Below are positions 1 to 11,600 of a stretch of 64,000 bases of DNA, piece after piece (the first letter of the stretch is position 1; every line of letters begins with the position of its first letter). Position numbers and translations under genes: made by a program. The stretch comes from Diploscapter coronatus (lineage: Eukaryota; Nematoda; Chromadorea; Rhabditida; Rhabditidae), in the NCBI GenBank assembly GCA_964036155.1, contig OZ038423.1, positions 37,525,249 to 37,589,248 of the forward strand. Reading direction: 5' to 3'. Under the pieces are notes generated by a model. It saw only the letters and a program-made list of their open reading frames with translations. It searched no databases and was not told the DNA's origin.

Positions 1-1901
1 GATCGAGCCAGCATGAATGCGGTCACGTGGCCGTGTCCCTGCAGGTGCTCCACACTCATTCCTGGCCAGACCTTCTCGAAGTCGGGCGCGTCGTTGCGGA
101 CGATGTAGCGATCTTGGTCACCTACAAATTGAGAAAATCATATTTTGAATAGGGAAAATTGATTGTTTTCGTTGCTTAATGTTGGAACAGAAATCAGGAA
201 AAATGCAATTTGGTGATTTTTCAAGAAATTAAATTTTTAAGAAAATGAAAATTTGACCAATAATGCAGTGGCAAAGCGTCGGCTCGAGAGGCACGGGATA
301 GTTGGTCAAGTTGGTGAAGTCCTCCATCAGAATCCACATCAGGTTCTTGGCCAGGCCGAGTTGATTTTTGTCGTTCATCGCTCTCTAAAAATGACACAAT
401 TTTAGGCAGGTCTTTAAAAAAGTCATGACTCAAAAATGGAAGAACCTCGACTTTGGGGTATTTTTCAGGGAATTCTTGAAATCGAATTTTCAGTTTTTTG
501 AACAATTTAAAAAAAAAAAAAAATCTTACCGCTCTATCGACCCATTCAGTGCCAGGCACCTCTTTCAGTTTGTCGGTGTAGTGCCTGTCCTCCAATTGCC
601 TTTGAAGCCTGGGGTAAAAAAAAATCAAAATAGTGAATAAAATGTGAATTAGAAAAATTTTCCTAATATTTTTCTTCTATATTTCTGCACTATTCTTATA
701 AACTTTCAACTTACCTGTCGTAAGGGATGGAAGTGGAAATCTCGCCCAGAGTGTAGACCGGAGCTGCCGTTGTCCAGGAGAGGGAAGGCAGTGCTATAAC
801 GGGGTGGCAAATGTTCGAGGCGGCTAAAGAAGTCATGAACCCACCGAGGGAGGTCTGGAAAAACCAACATTTGTCGATTTTAATTTTGAAGAAAAAAATC
901 CTACCCCCGAAATTCCAAGCGGCCAAAAGCCCTCCTTGTAAGCCCACTGCAGGAGATAGTTCACTTCGAAAATGATCGCAGCGCCCATAACGAACAGGTC
1001 AGAGACGTTTTTCAACCGGGACAAGGTTTGAGTTGGGGGTTTTCTGGAAGGAAAAAAATAATATTTTTTTAAATTTATTGGAAATTATTTTGGAGAAAAG
1101 TAATTTTGATTTGAAGGTGTTCTAGATTTTTTAATTGAAAAAACTAAACCTGTTTCCATAAAACGGGATTTCGGGTAGAATGGTGGCAATTCCATGCTGG
1201 AGCAGAGGCCGAGCGATTTGCTTCTCTCGCAACAGAATGGTCTGATCGCCCGTAGCGGGAAGGAGAACGCACAGACCTTTTTGTTCCGAAGGCAAGAAGG
1301 CTCTGGAGTTATTTGTTTTTATTTTTTAATAAACTAGATAACAAATCGACCCATATTTTTCTAAACCAATACTACTATTTCATTTGAAGCTTTGAAATTT
1401 TCCAAGGGTTTTCATTTTTTCATGAAAATGGCTTTTGAAAAAATATAATTTTAAAAAGCCTACTTGAAAGGCACGATTTCGTTCGGTCCAATCAAATGAT
1501 TCGGACAAACGGCCGCATACGGACTCTTGAATTGCCCCGTCACAATCCGCACGTCCTTTTCGCGTTTATCCTGAATTGTTTTTCTGCTGATTTAAAAAAA
1601 AAATGTTTACCTCGAGAATTTTCATTGGCACATTTTCCAGTTTGATTTGTGAAGTCGTGAGTCGATTCCCGACGATGCCTCTTTGATGGATGTAGAGTCT
1701 GGAAGTCAAAAATTAGCAAAAAAACCACTTCTTCCTAAAATAGTTTTTCGAAATATCAACTTTTAAAAGTTCGATTTTTTATTAATTTTCTAATCTTCCT
1801 TACTCTTTGAGGCATTTCGGGTCCCCGAAGCTGTCAGTGAAGAGTTGGACGAAGGGTCTGAGCAGCCAGGAGCGAACGATGACGTCGATCCGACCCGACA
1901 T
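1..1901 (-). CDS. abhd18: ABHD18-like alpha/beta hydrolase, C-terminus off the window
   Basis: Nine exons on the minus strand: 1804-1901, 1611-1698, 1464-1570, 1150-1302, 905-1043, 715-854, 530-608, 258-384 and 1-121, all with GT-AG borders and consistent phase. The product follows the ABHD18 (C4orf29) family along its length. It has an N-terminal RSWLLRPFVQLF segment, the conserved PATGDQ block, and SRLKNVSDLFVMGAA. The nucleophile elbow is GTSLGG, made by joining exons 5 and 6, and is followed by FMTSLAASN. A C-terminal GHGHVTAF should carry the catalytic histidine. The family is a poorly characterised alpha/beta hydrolase group, so no substrate can be named. The start at 1901 is the only in-frame ATG that gives the family N-terminus. 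The last visible codons run off position 1, so the extreme C-terminus is missing. The start codon overlaps that of the divergent Maf gene. Confidence 0.88.
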
Positions 1902-3198
1902 GACTTCTGCATCTGGCGACCGTAGAAGAACTCCTTTGATTGTCCTCGCTAGTCAATCCCCCAATCGATTGAACGTTTTCAGACAAGTGGTTGGTACTTT
2001 TCTTCTAGCAATTTACTAAAATTATATTTTTGCTCGATGTTTACGAAATTAAAAAAGAAAATAAACAATTTCTACGCTCTGTTTACAAGATGAACCAGAA
2101 AAGGTGAATAAAGATTTATTCGATACCTGTGTTTTCAATCGTTCTTCTCACTATTTCCACTTTTATTAAGGTTTTTCTCAATGAAATGTGTAGATTCACA
2201 TCGAGTTTAGACGATCTGAAATTCAAATATTCTTTAGGGAATCGATCCGATCGTGTGCATCTCGAATTTTGAGGAAAATCTAGACAAAAATTTGCCGATG
2301 CGAACTTTTGCAGAAGAAACGGCTAAAGGAAAGTTGAAAGAGGTCTTGGAGAGGTTCAGGAATGAGCAGGCGAGTAAAAAATCAACGAAACTGAAATAAA
2401 TCGGTAAAAAAATCGATTTTTTGAAATAAATCTTTTTTCAGAAAGATTTCGACGTGATAATCGCGTGCGATACGATCATCCACTTCAACGGGGAAATCAT
2501 TGGAAAACCGAGCAATGCACAAAATGCAGTGGAAACTTTGAAAAAGTAAAAGATAACAAAAAACGGAGTTTTAAAATTGACCTTTTGAAGGAAACTACAT
2601 AGAAAAAGGGGAAAACGAATAAAGTTTACAAAAGAGATGGGGCTAAAGAGTTGGCATTTTGAACGAATGACAAGAAGATGATTTGCATATTTTTGAATTT
2701 TTAACGAAAATAGTTCAGGCTTCGAAACAACGTCCACGATGTGTGCACGGGCGTGGCGATGGCCTATCCGAGCGGGGAGCAGGACGTTTTCAGCGATGTG
2801 ACGAAGGTCGAGTTCGGTGACTTCACGGACGAATCCATTCAGAGATACGTCGACTCCAAGGATCCTTTGTAAGTCAAAACAAGATCAAAAATGAAAACCA
2901 ATTTTCTAGAACTGTCAAGATATTACAAAAAATAATAATCTCATAGGACTCCCAACAAGATTTGAATTCTAGAAATTTTAAGGAAAATAAAGCTTTCCCG
3001 TCTCTATGCAATGAATAGAATTATCAAATTAAAGGATTGAAAGATTCTGAAAGTTTCAGAAAAAAGGCAGGCAGTTACGGAATTGGTGAATTTGGCGGCG
3101 TGTTTGTCAGCAGAATCGAGGGCTGTTTCTACAACGTGGTCGGCATTCCTCTGCATCAAGTCTACAAAAGAATGCAGCAAAGAAAGATCGTTCCTTAA
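1900..3198 (+). CDS. Maf-like nucleoside triphosphate pyrophosphatase
   Basis: Five exons (1900-1989, 2238-2369, 2442-2545, 2719-2868, 3060-3198) encode about 204 residues, the usual length of a Maf/ASMTL-N domain. Maf proteins hydrolyse nucleoside triphosphates, often dTTP/UTP or modified nucleotides, to the monophosphate, as cytosolic house-cleaning enzymes. Visible family motifs are the N-terminal LASQSPNRL loop (usually ASxSPRR), the FAEETAKGK block, IIACDTIIHFNGEIIGKP around the catalytic Asp, the GVAMAYPSG strand and the C-terminal GSYGIGEFGG loop. Exon 2 ends in CAG|GC, so the second intron seems to be GC-AG; a GT site two bases later breaks the frame. A second in-frame ATG lies at 1879. 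I prefer 1900 because the motif then begins at the usual distance. Nothing suggests an ASMTL methyltransferase fusion. Confidence 0.9.
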
Positions 3199-3790
3199 AA
3201 ATCATAAAGAGAGATAAAAAATACTTTCTAAAGTTATTATAAGCATAAATAGTTTAAAAAAAATAAAATTTGAAATAAGCATGAACTCTAACGGAATGCA
3301 CTTGACTTTTGGCTTTATGAGTAATTTAAAACATTTTGGGAAGATTTGAAGAAAACATAGCTTGCTTGCTTGAATTTGCTATTTCCCAGTGTTTGCTTCT
3401 GAATGTAGGGGAATGCTTATCAGTGAAAATAAGTTATGATCCCAAAAGCAAAGTGGAGAAGATTCTAGGTTCTCGAAAGACGAACAATTTTCGAAGAAGA
3501 TGTTGAAAAGGTAATCCCAAGTTAGTTTTGACTAAATTCTCAAAAGCTTTAGAATTCAAATTCAAAAGAAAGGACGAAGAAAAAATCTAAAAACAGAAAA
3601 ATCACATTGGAAAATTGTCGACTACCGGACTAGCCCTTGAGTTTGTAAAGACAGGGCGAGAAATGCCAGGCTTTTTCCTTTGGGGTCGTTCTGTTTACTT
3701 TCGACTTTGTTCTGATCAAGTTTTCTGCTATCAATCAGTCAGTTTTTACTTGTTTTTCTAAAATTGATATTTTCAGAAAAATCGATCAAA

Positions 3791-6700
3791 ATGGATCGAT
3801 ACCCGTTTTCCGCCGACGAGCCGGCCATGCAGTTCCAGTTTCGCTCGATGAACAGGAACGAAAATCGGGTGACTGCTGTGAATATTTTTTTATGTTTATT
3901 ATTTTGGAAAATCAATAATTCAAGAAAATTTTTTAAAAATTGAAATGTCCATTTTCTAAATTCATGTATTCGACAGAAATCAGTGAAAAATGTTGCTATC
4001 TTTTTTATTGCCCTTTTTTAAATTTATGACTTTTCTAAAAGCAGTAATATTTTCAGGGCACAACATTATTCCTAGCCTATGCCGTTGAGGTGCTTTTAAG
4101 ACTTCCAGCCTTCATTCTCGTTGAGCTCTTCTTTCGATACAAAAACATGAAGTTCGAAGAATTGACAGAGACTATGATCAATCAGGTGAATAAAATGAAA
4201 ATATCAAACTTTCCTTAGTGTTTGAAGAAAAAAAAAAGAGTTAGAGATGAATTTTCAGACCTCATTCGCAAACACTTCCTATGTAGATATGGCGGCAATT
4301 CTCGACTTCATTCATAGAAGGAACTATGATCATTCTGCCTCGCTGATTCTCAGTAATTCAGGTGTGTACTTTTCAATTGTTAACAATGTTTGAGAAAACT
4401 TTCAAGGAGTAATTTGAAGTATTTCAAAACATGCTATTTTCTTCAAAAGTCAGATGACAAAGTGTAATAACGAAAATTGTTTATTGTGTTTCAGTGTTCG
4501 TTTCTCTAAAAACAAAAGTCATCAATTAAATTAGGAAAAAATAATAACGTAAACAGTCGAGAGCTGAATTTCTATGCAGCTTTTTGAATTAATTTTTTTT
4601 CAGTGCTCGTTTTGAGTGGTCTTCTTCTGATGCTGCCCACCCACCGAGTAATGCGTCTTTACGCACACTTCATCAGTCTGTGCCTGTTTGCATTTTCGTG
4701 GTACATGTCCATTTCCTACGTAAGGTTGGAACAGTCACTCAACGAAGTCGTGCAATTCGATGAATTAAAGAAACTGGAGAGGCCAGGATTCCATTTTCTG
4801 GCGCAGGTATAAAAATGTGTTGTTAAGTTGTCCTGTAAAATTGACTTTTTCTACCTTCATGTGACTTTCTGGAGAAAAAGAATTTAGTAAGAAAAAAATA
4901 TTCAAATTGCCTTTATTTCATGAAAAGCATAGAAGTTTGAAGAAATTTTCATTTTTTAAATGATTTTTTTTTCAGATTCTCCTTGGTGTAATGCAGAGCT
5001 TCCTTCTTAGGATAGAACAGGAATCCTACCGGTTTGCCCTTCCCGCCTTCGCGCTGCCGATTTTCGTGAGGATGTTTGGTGCAGAGCTGAAGCACCTTAT
5101 GGCAGGTTGGAATATAATCTTTATCTCAAAGTATATATAATAAAGTAAAAAATAGAACAGTAAAGTTCGACAAATTAGGAATTTAAAAAAGAAATCAATA
5201 AAATAAATGATTCGTACTTTCAAAATCGTTTTATTATTTATGAAATTAATTTAGAAGAAAAGAATGATAATTTGCAGTTCACAACGGCTGTTGTGGCTTC
5301 GTGATGGTGTGCATCTGCATGTATGTGCTCAACGGCGTTCCGCACATGTGCCAGGCCATGCGCATTCTCATGCTCCAACTAAGGGCCGCATTCACGATTC
5401 GGGGAGTGGTGGGAGGTTAGATTTCTGATACGATTTAAGAGAAAAATAGTTAAAATTCTCTATTTTAAGACTTTTCCTAGGAAAGTATCAGAATTAAAAT
5501 TTTACAAAAAAAAAAGTAAAATAGCAATTTTCCAGGATTCCTCTCGATCTGGCGAAGACTAAAAGTCTCTCAACTTCTCTCATTCGCTTGGCTAGTGATG
5601 TTTCTCTGTGAAGCGTACGTGGAAATGCATACAAAAGTGAGGATTTTTTCTTTCTAGTTTAGCATCTGGGACGATTTTAACAAAAATTTAGTAGGGTATC
5701 CCTGTGAATTTAGTTAAAAATCGCTCCAGACTTTAAAAGTTATGCAAAGACAAGGATGATGTTTTCAGAAACGTGACTGGATTGAACTAGGGCAGATCAT
5801 CCTTTCCTCGATGGCGAACTGCACAAAAACACCCGTCTCCCTGCTCGCCCTGTCGCTGACTGTCTCCTACATCTCGAAATGGATCACAAATCTGGCACAG
5901 CTATTCCTGGGCGGGCCGAGGGAACACGTTCACGTCATTGAATATGCGGGGTAAGATTTTTTGGTTGATATTCTGGTTTTGAACTTTTGAAATTGGGTTC
6001 TGAAAATTCTATTAAGAGAAGAAAACCATTAGATCCTGATCGATTAAAAATAAGGCTTTTAAAGGACAACTACTATATGACGGAGTGTGTTTTTCCACAC
6101 TATTTCTTTCAAATTTCATCCTCTTGCTTATCTCTAACTATAGACCTCTGTCATTTAGTAATTGCTCTTTTAACGAAATGGTAACTTTAAATTTGATAGG
6201 TCTTTTTCAGGTACACGGAGGGAATCGTGATGATCGTGATGAGCTGGTATTCCGGAGTGCTGGATGCAGAAATGGGCAGACGCTCGCTTCTCATTGGAAT
6301 CATTCATTTCAATGGTGCGTTTTCCCATCTAATTTCATTGTTTCAAGTTAAAGTTGAGTAGAAATTAGGATGCCTAGTCAGATTCTTGAATATTTTGTAG
6401 TTTCCAGAAGAAGTGGCATTGGTAAGGAGGAAATAATAAGAAAAAACAAACAAAGTATTATCGAATTGGCGTTTTTTGCAGTATTATCAGCCCTGCAGTC
6501 TTCGATGTTGGAACTTCTCGAACCTAATTTTCTCGCTCTGGTCTCCTTCCCACTGCCCCGCACCCGTCACGTTCGCTGTCTTTCGTTTGCCATCTTCCTC
6601 GCCTCGTCTTCCGCATTTCTCGCCTACGCAATTCCGTTCTTCATCCAATTGGAGCTGTGGTGCGCAATTCTGATCGCGAATTGCCTGCTGACAACGGTCA

Positions 6701-8202
6701 GGACGGTATCTCTGACGCTGAGATACACGGTCAGCACTATTGAGGTGAGATTTTTGTTTTTATTTTAGGGTCAAAAACAAAACAATGAAAAGACAAAATT
6801 TTGATCCGAATTTTATTCTGGGACCCTTTAAAAAAGTTGTTTTTATCGGGAAGAAAATAACTTTTAATGTTTAAGTCCCGCCGAGTGGAGCCTTGGAACA
6901 ACGCGGACAGTGTGATGTACGGAATCGGTCTCTCCACGAACGGAGTCGAGCTTCTAATTGCCCTGATCGTACTTGTCTTCGGGCTGCACGAAACTTTCGT
7001 TGGACGATGGAATTGGGTCTCACTGGTACGATATTCAACATCATTCACCAGTTTTTTTCAGGGGAAAGCATTGCTAGTAGAAAAGATCTTGTCGGAAAAT
7101 AATCTTGTTAGAGTTCATATTTTTCCTAGCGAAAATTGGTTTATTACAAGGAAAAGCTCTTTTAATCACTCTGGATAAAATGTCAATATTTTTGCAAGAT
7201 TTTAAATCCATGGCTAAACTAAACTCAGCAAAAAATGAACTTAATTACAGGCAGTGCTCTTCGGTCACGCGATTGTGAACGTCTACAAGCGGCTGCACAG
7301 ACTGATCGCAACAGTGTACTCGAGGAAAGTCGCACTACAGTCGATCAGTCACCTACCGAAAGCGACCGCTTCTCACATATCAGGCTAGTTTTCAGAAAAT
7401 AAAAGAATGTTTTTAAAAAAATCCAAATTATTCCATTGTCAGGAGAAAGTTGAAAAATTCAAATTTGAAAACTTCAGCCAAAAACGACGTCTGCGCTATT
7501 TGTTTCTCTGAAATGAGCGACGAGGCCGTGATCACGCCCTGCAAACATATTTTTCACACGGCATGCCTAAGGAAATGGCTTGCTGTTAAGCAGGTTTGAG
7601 CCTTTTAAGAAGATTATAGAAGAAAAATAATGTCTGATAACGTTTTCTTTCCACAAGTTTTGGCTCTTTATCTTTATTCTGCCTTTGCAACTTCACCTAT
7701 CAAATTTTAACGAGATCAGTTTGCGGCTTTTCAAATAAAAAAAATAAAATTTCAATTCTTTTTTTAAAAATAATTCCAGGTATGTCCCCTGTGCTATTCC
7801 CAAGTCCGCAGTCCCATGAATCAGCCAGTCGAAGCGGCGTCAAGCAGTTCGGAAATGCCTCCTAATTCAGGATTGAATCAAATGCCCGAAGGCGGCCTGC
7901 ATCATCGTCGAGGCTCTGTCGCCCCACCCGATCCACCCTCAGCAAGACAACACCACTCGATCGATTCAGCGAGAGACATGTGGCCGCTGGTTCCTGATGG
8001 GTAGGTTTTTTTTCGGAGAATTCTCGCGAGTTTAAAATATGAAAATTCCTATCTTAATTTGTTAAATTAAGAATTTTCAAATTCCAATAAAATGTTCTTT
8101 TTCAGATTGTATGATGGCTCAGATTCCGACTCGAATTCCGAATCCATCGACCCTCGATCGGAATACTCGGTCGCGAATTCAGAATTCACGGATCTGGAAT
8201 AA
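3791..8202 (+). CDS. RNF145/TRC8-like multi-span RING-H2 E3 ubiquitin ligase
   Basis: The start ATG at 3791 lies 14 bases after a TTTTCAG, a likely trans-splice site. About 13 exons encode a long membrane protein with many hydrophobic segments, followed by a C-terminal RING-H2. The RING reads CAICFSEM...ITPCKHIFHTACLRKWL...CPLCYSQV (about 7498-7800), with the eight zinc ligands present. The tail is Ser/Pro-rich and acidic and ends DLE. The membrane part, including YTEGIVMIVMSWYSGVLD and the helices after it, and the RING wording (AVITPC) match the TRC8_N family of RNF139 (TRC8) and RNF145. These are ER E3 ligases linked to sterol and lipid control. Which of the two is the closer orthologue cannot be settled by eye. 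A small inverted-repeat element sits in the intron at 6076-6154. The MRPL19 gene follows about 500 bp downstream on the same strand. Confidence 0.85.
6076..6154. mobile_element. Short TIR element, family A copy 1 (in RNF145-like intron)
   Basis: The ends ATGACGGAG and CTCTGTCAT are inverted copies with one mismatch. Inside lie CTTATCTCTAACTATAG and TTTTTCCACACTATTTC, both shared with the copies at 24560-24656 and 45589-45687. There is no coding capacity, so it is best described as a MITE-like element. It lies wholly within an intron. Confidence 0.6.
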
Positions 8203-8700
8203 TAATTTTAAATTCAGCCTCTTGTAATTTTCGCTCTTTTTTATGCTATTTTAAAAGGTTGAAATCTACAGGGGAGCAAAAATTGAATTAGTCTGCTTAG
8301 ACTCTACAATCTGCTTTGATCGTCGAGTTTTGTACATTCATATCATTGGGTTTCACCTGTATATTCTTTGGTGGGGAAATTTGGAAAGCTTTTTGATCTA
8401 TTTTCCTAGTTTCGGGCGTATTTTCCAAATTTCCAACATTTTCTGTAGATAGCCGACTTTATTGTAGGACATAATTTGCCATACTTTGAGTCAGGAACTT
8501 CTTTACGTGTTTGTCTGTGATACAACCATTTGCATTTACTTCCTCCATTACCTTGCATTTCCCGTTTTTGCTCAATTTCACCATAAAGTCGTGATTTTTC
8601 GATTTCTATTGATTTATTGATCGGTTGTTTTTAAACCGAGGAGAATATTTTACTTTTTGTGGTTTTATTTAGTTTTGAAAATCCACGATTTTCAGGAAAA
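8203..8700. other. Gap between RNF145-like and bL19m genes
   Basis: This holds the 3' UTR of the upstream gene and the leader of bL19m. A pyrimidine-rich acceptor (GATTTTCAG) ends six bases before the bL19m start, which suggests trans-splicing. No further ORF, RNA gene or repeat was recognised. Confidence 0.5.
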
Positions 8701-10483
8701 ATGGCGCTGAACCGGGTGCCGTCCAAATGGTCGGTGCAGAGCTGGTTGCAGCTACAGAGAAGGGCTACTTCCAACTATCAAAAGAAATACATCCAGGTAT
8801 AAGAAAATTTTATCCATGTGCTAAACTTCGAACACTGAGATTAAAATTTTTTTAAAATCGTTAAAAGTTGAAACCCATGATTAAGGTTCTAGTTCCAAAA
8901 AGAAAACTGAATTTTATTCCAGGGCGCCAAGAGCGATTGGAATCTGGAGAAAAAGAGAGAGCTGCTCAAGGACCACATTCCCGCATTTCCGTGAGTTGAT
9001 GAACAAATTTAAAAACGAAATGACGATTTTAAAACTTTCTGAAAACATTTTTGATATTTTAAAATTCTACAATATTCTTGAATTAGAGAGAAAAATGGAA
9101 CGTAAAAAGTAATCGAAATTAAAATAAAAAGTGTTCCAGAAAGATCTACCCCGACTTCCTTGAAAGCGTGGTCTGGAGTCGGCGCGATCCGGATTTCGAT
9201 GAATTGGAAAAACACGAAATGATGGAGAGGAGAATGCATCTGGATGTTCCTGAGTTCTACGTCGGTCAGTCAGACAAAAATATTAAACAGTAAAGAACGA
9301 CTAGTAAAATGAAATAAAAATATTTTTTTTAATTAAAAAAATGAAAATTGAAAAAAGATAAATTTGAGGCTCAATCGTGGCAGTGACGACATCTGAGCCG
9401 TCTCTTGGCTCCAAGGATCACCGCTTCGTGGGCATCTGCATTCGACGCATGAAACACGGCATGCAGCACAACTTCACGCTCAGGAATGTCATCGAGGGCA
9501 TCGGTTAGTTTGGAATAGTTTAAGATCAGTAGCAAAAACAAAGATTTAAAAATTCGAAGAATAAAATGAAAACAAAGTTTCCACTTTAGAGACAAAGATC
9601 CAAGAAAATAAACAGAAAAATATTGCTAGTTGAAGAATAATTTGAAAAAAGGTGAAAAGAAAATTGAAATATTTCAGGAGTAGAAGTGATGTACGATCTG
9701 TACAACCCGACGATAAAGAAGATCGAGACGCTGAAATTGGAGAAGCGACTCGACGACGAGTTGAGTTACCTGATTGATGCACTGCCCGAGTACAGCACCT
9801 TCGACTTCAACATGGAACCCCACTCTCACCCAGCCGGAACCCCAGTGCCTATCAATCCGCTTAAGGTTTGTCAGCAAAATCATATGAATTGTCGTCGTTT
9901 TTCACAACGTTCACCCATTTTTAAATCAAAATTGTATTATTAACGAAAAGGATGAATTTTACATATAAGTAGTGGAAACTGGTTGAACTTACCAAGACCT
10001 TTCGAATTTGTTCTTCCCAAACATCTTTGAAATTTCTGACGGAAAAAGGGGTTAAAAACGGTTTCAGGTGAAAATGAAGCCCCCTCCCTGGTCTAGGCGA
10101 TGGGACCAGCTCGGTCCGAAAGGCGTCGAGGATGTGTGGACGCAACAGACCGCTTGGTTCAAAAGGAAATTCCACAAATCCTGGGTTCGTTTCCCTACCT
10201 GCCACTTTGTTTGTCAAGATTCTCTACTCTTAGGCATAAATTTCTCGTTTTCTAAAAAAGATTTTCAGAATTTCCAAACATAATTCTTCATATTTTTTTT
10301 CGAAAATGTTGATTTCAGAACACTGACTTCGAAAAGTACGATATAATCGCGGACTATCGCATCGGCCCGAATCTGGATTACGAGCTGCAGATGGAGGAGC
10401 GCATGAGGCGATTCGAAAAGGAGCGGCACGAAGCCAACCTCTCCAAGAAACGCATTCTCAAAAGTGTCGCTGATGCCAAATAG
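8701..10483 (+). CDS. mrpl-19: Mitochondrial ribosomal protein bL19m
   Basis: Seven exons (8701-8796, 8923-8990, 9140-9264, 9369-9503, 9678-9865, 10068-10184, 10319-10483) encode a large-subunit mitoribosome protein. The N-terminus is basic, as expected for a mitochondrial targeting sequence. The L19 core includes [19 protein letters not shown], then [10 protein letters not shown] and [13 protein letters not shown], and the mitochondrial C-terminal extension with [19 protein letters not shown] and a Pro-rich [14 protein letters not shown] stretch, as in animal MRPL19. It acts in mitochondrial translation. The start at 8701 follows TTTTCAGGAAAA directly. The acceptor of exon 4 is an unusual TTTGAG, but the frame requires it. 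No truncation is seen. Confidence 0.93.
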
Positions 10484-10889
10484 AAGATCGGAAAAATGAT
10501 TGTAGGATTTGTTATCGGTTTTTCATAGGGATTCTTGGAAGGCTAATATTTTTCATACACCATTATTTTGGAAAGTTGATATATTTTTCTTTATCGATTT
10601 TTTTCATTTTCAAATTACATAAACTTTCTCGATGTTTGATGTATGAAAAGTAAACTTCTAAGAACCCGCTTTTTATAATAGCAATCTAGAATCTAGAAAT
10701 TGTTGATTTTCTCTTTGAAAACATTGAAAATGAATTAAATTTGAAGAAAGAACTTTAAATGTTTTATTTCCTGCTGACTATCGGCTTCAATAACCGAACG
10801 GGAATGCTTTCTTCTCTTTGTTTATATGATTTTAATTTTGCCCTAACATTTTGGTGATTGATGGAGTTATGCTTGTGTTTTTTTTTTTC
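10484..10889. other. 3' region of bL19m, AT-rich
   Basis: This is AT-rich downstream sequence between bL19m and the small ORF beginning near 10890. No gene, repeat or RNA was recognised in it. Confidence 0.4.
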
Positions 10890-11141
10890 AGAAAACCACG
10901 ATGCGAGAGAAGAGATGATGGTAGGACGATCGAACAAAATCAGTATGTGGCAGGAAAGAAGCAGAAACACGCAAGAAGACTGGAGCAACTAGGGAGGAAA
11001 CAGGTAGAGAGGTACGTCAATTTGGCAATTTTTGCTATTCCTGTGACAACGCTGCTTTTTCTGAGGGTAATTTTTACGCTTTTCTATTTCGACAGCGTCT
11101 CTGCTGCTTTCCAGCTTTTTGCGATGTTTCTTTCAATTTGA
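10890..11141 (+). CDS. Possible small membrane protein, weakly TMEM208-like
   Basis: An open frame begins after a long T-run plus CAG at about 10890. It encodes a charged stretch (AGKKQKHARRLEQLGRKQVERY) followed by two hydrophobic segments and ends at the TGA at 11139-11141. The layout 'GKKQ, basic helix, two adjacent membrane spans' faintly recalls the N-terminal half of TMEM208/SND2, an ER targeting factor, but the C-terminal half of that family is absent. The first ATG after the acceptor is out of frame, and an in-frame ATG occurs only upstream at 10851, through the T-run. It may be a partial gene, a decayed copy or chance. It lies convergent to the myosin VI gene. Confidence 0.25.
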   Translation, partial: RKPRCERRDDGRTIEQNQYVAGKKQKHARRLEQLGRKQVERYVNLAIFAIPVTTLLFLRVIFTLFYFDSVSAAFQLFAMFLSI

Positions 11142-11600
11142 TTTAGAAAATGGTGGAATTTTACTGGACTGATTCTGTATTTTTTTGTGTAAAAATTCAA
11201 ACAATTACAAAAATTCATATTACTCGTTTATCTACAAATTTTTGTTGTGTCTTGAATCCGCTGAATAATTTCAATAGTTGGGGGAAAGTAGGGCATAGGA
11301 TAGATGATCACAGTGTTGGGGGATAGGTTAGGGGTTAGGTAAGGGAAAGGAAGAAAGAAGACTAGTAGTCAGTTAGTTCAGAGTTGCTCAGTCAGCCATT
11401 GTGCAGTCTTCTCGTTGTCGGTCCTGAAATTTTTTTTGAATGTTTAACAATATTGAAAAATGAATGGACAATTTTGGAAATTCTGAAAGTTTTGATTTTA
11501 AACTTGAACTAATTGTATGATAAGTTTTATCTTGAAGAAACAATGAAAAAATTGTCCAAACTGAAAACATCGATATTTCTAAAGCTGACCTTCTCTTCAA
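11142..11600. other. Convergent 3' intergenic region
   Basis: This separates the 3' ends of the plus-strand genes from the myosin VI stop. It includes a G-rich tract around 11280-11360 with a few GGTTAG words. A possible extra minus-strand 3'-UTR exon begins after a TTTCAG near 11423. No coding sequence is supported. Confidence 0.35.

Noticed and set aside
11280..11360. G-rich tract with GGTTAGGGGTTAGG-like words, perhaps interstitial telomere repeat
   Set aside because: Only two imperfect units, and the nematode telomere unit is usually TTAGGC. It is best seen as a simple purine-rich tract.
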